DNA from: an uncultured Clostridia bacterium
Lineage (GTDB): Bacteria; Bacillota; Clostridia; Peptostreptococcales; Anaerovoracaceae
Assembly: GCA_937915045.1 (NCBI GenBank)
Contig: CALDNM010000242.1
Span: 1 to 6,179 of the forward strand
Direction: 5' to 3'
Length of the DNA stretch: 6,179 nt
Below the pieces are notes generated by a model. The model saw only the letters and a list, made by a program, of their open reading frames with translations. It was not told the DNA's origin and made no database searches. The first letter of the stretch is position 1. Every line of letters starts with the position of its first letter. A program made the translations under genes and the position numbers. Positions 6,062 through 6,179 of this stretch are shown here, piece by piece.

Positions 6062-6079
6062 ATCTTTATTTCCCTTTCG

Positions 6080-6098
6080 TGTTATCAGACATATGTTA
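6080..6098 (-). promoter_or_regulatory. Operator-like repeat, proximal copy
   Basis: The minus-strand sequence TAACATATGTCTGATAACA overlaps the -10 and predicted start of the phosphatase promoter. It matches the copy at 6132-6150 at 17 of 19 positions and contains the 8-bp palindrome ACATATGT. A protein bound here would be expected to block transcription. The regulator is unknown. Confidence 0.55.
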
Positions 6099-6123
6099 TA
6101 CCATATATGTGATGCGGTAGCAA
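6095..6123 (-). promoter_or_regulatory. Promoter of the HAD phosphatase gene
   Basis: On the minus strand TTGCTA (6118-6123) and TATAAC (6095-6100) are separated by 17 bp, with an extended -10 TGG immediately before the -10. The predicted start is near 6088, giving a leader of about 27 nt before the ATG at 6061. It is flanked and overlapped by the two 19-bp repeats. Confidence 0.7.
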
Positions 6124-6131
6124 ATTTGTAA

Positions 6132-6150
6132 TGTGATAAGACATATGTTA
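6132..6150 (-). promoter_or_regulatory. Operator-like repeat, distal copy
   Basis: The minus-strand sequence TAACATATGTCTTATCACA is a direct repeat of 6080-6098, in the same orientation and 52 bp away. It lies just upstream of the -35, roughly -45 to -63 from the predicted start. The spacing is close to five helical turns, so both copies face the same side of the DNA. Regulation of a divergent gene beyond 6179 is also possible. Confidence 0.5.
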
Positions 6151-6179
6151 CAGAAATAAACAAAAAATGAGAGGAACTC

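Noticed and set aside
6062..6163. 34-residue N-terminal extension of the HAD phosphatase
   Set aside because: It would span the promoter and operator repeats, and motif I sits at its usual position only with the start at 6061.
6168..6179. Start of a plus-strand gene at ATG 6168
   Set aside because: Only four codons are visible, with no ribosome site upstream; GAGAGGA could instead be a ribosome site for a gene starting outside the window, which cannot be judged.

Overview
The window looks like a piece of a low-to-moderate GC Bacillota chromosome, probably an anaerobic Clostridia relative. The grounds are AGGAGG-type ribosome binding sites, AT-rich spacers with sigma-A-like promoters, a U-tract intrinsic terminator, a transcription-terminating yybP-ykoY riboswitch, and an 11-TM bacterial neurotransmitter:sodium symporter (NSS) transporter. 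Genus cannot be read from the sequence. I see no mobile element, rRNA/tRNA gene or CRISPR array.

Layout. At the left edge, only the first eight codons of a minus-strand gene are present (1-25). They resemble the start of the complete NSS gene at 551-1975 (minus), so the two are probably tandem paralogues. Between them (26-550) are the intrinsic terminator of the complete gene (454-491), a candidate promoter (353-382) and a stretch (41-300) whose minus-sense RNA can fold into a closed, multi-helix leader ending right at the Shine-Dalgarno of the truncated gene. A divergent region follows (1976-2561). Leftward it holds a promoter and a leader of about 270 nt for the NSS gene. Rightward it holds a promoter (2353-2381) and a Mn2+-type yybP-ykoY riboswitch with its own terminator (2397-2527). 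This precedes a P-type cation-exporting ATPase (2562-5210, plus). A Cof-type HAD phosphatase (5207-6061, minus) converges on the ATPase, and their stop codons overlap by 4 nt. The phosphatase promoter (6095-6123) is bracketed by two nearly identical 19-bp repeats 52 bp apart, a likely operator pair.

Function. The best-supported unit is riboswitch plus P-type ATPase. Elevated Mn2+ should stabilise the aptamer P1 helix, which uses bases of the terminator's 5' arm, so the ATPase is expressed to export Mn2+ (or Mn2+/Ca2+). The NSS genes encode Na+-coupled uptake of an unidentified small solute, probably an amino acid. The HAD protein is a housekeeping-type sugar- or cofactor-phosphate phosphatase with no evident link to the others.

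The least explained elements are the structured leader at 41-300 and the operator pair at 6080-6150.
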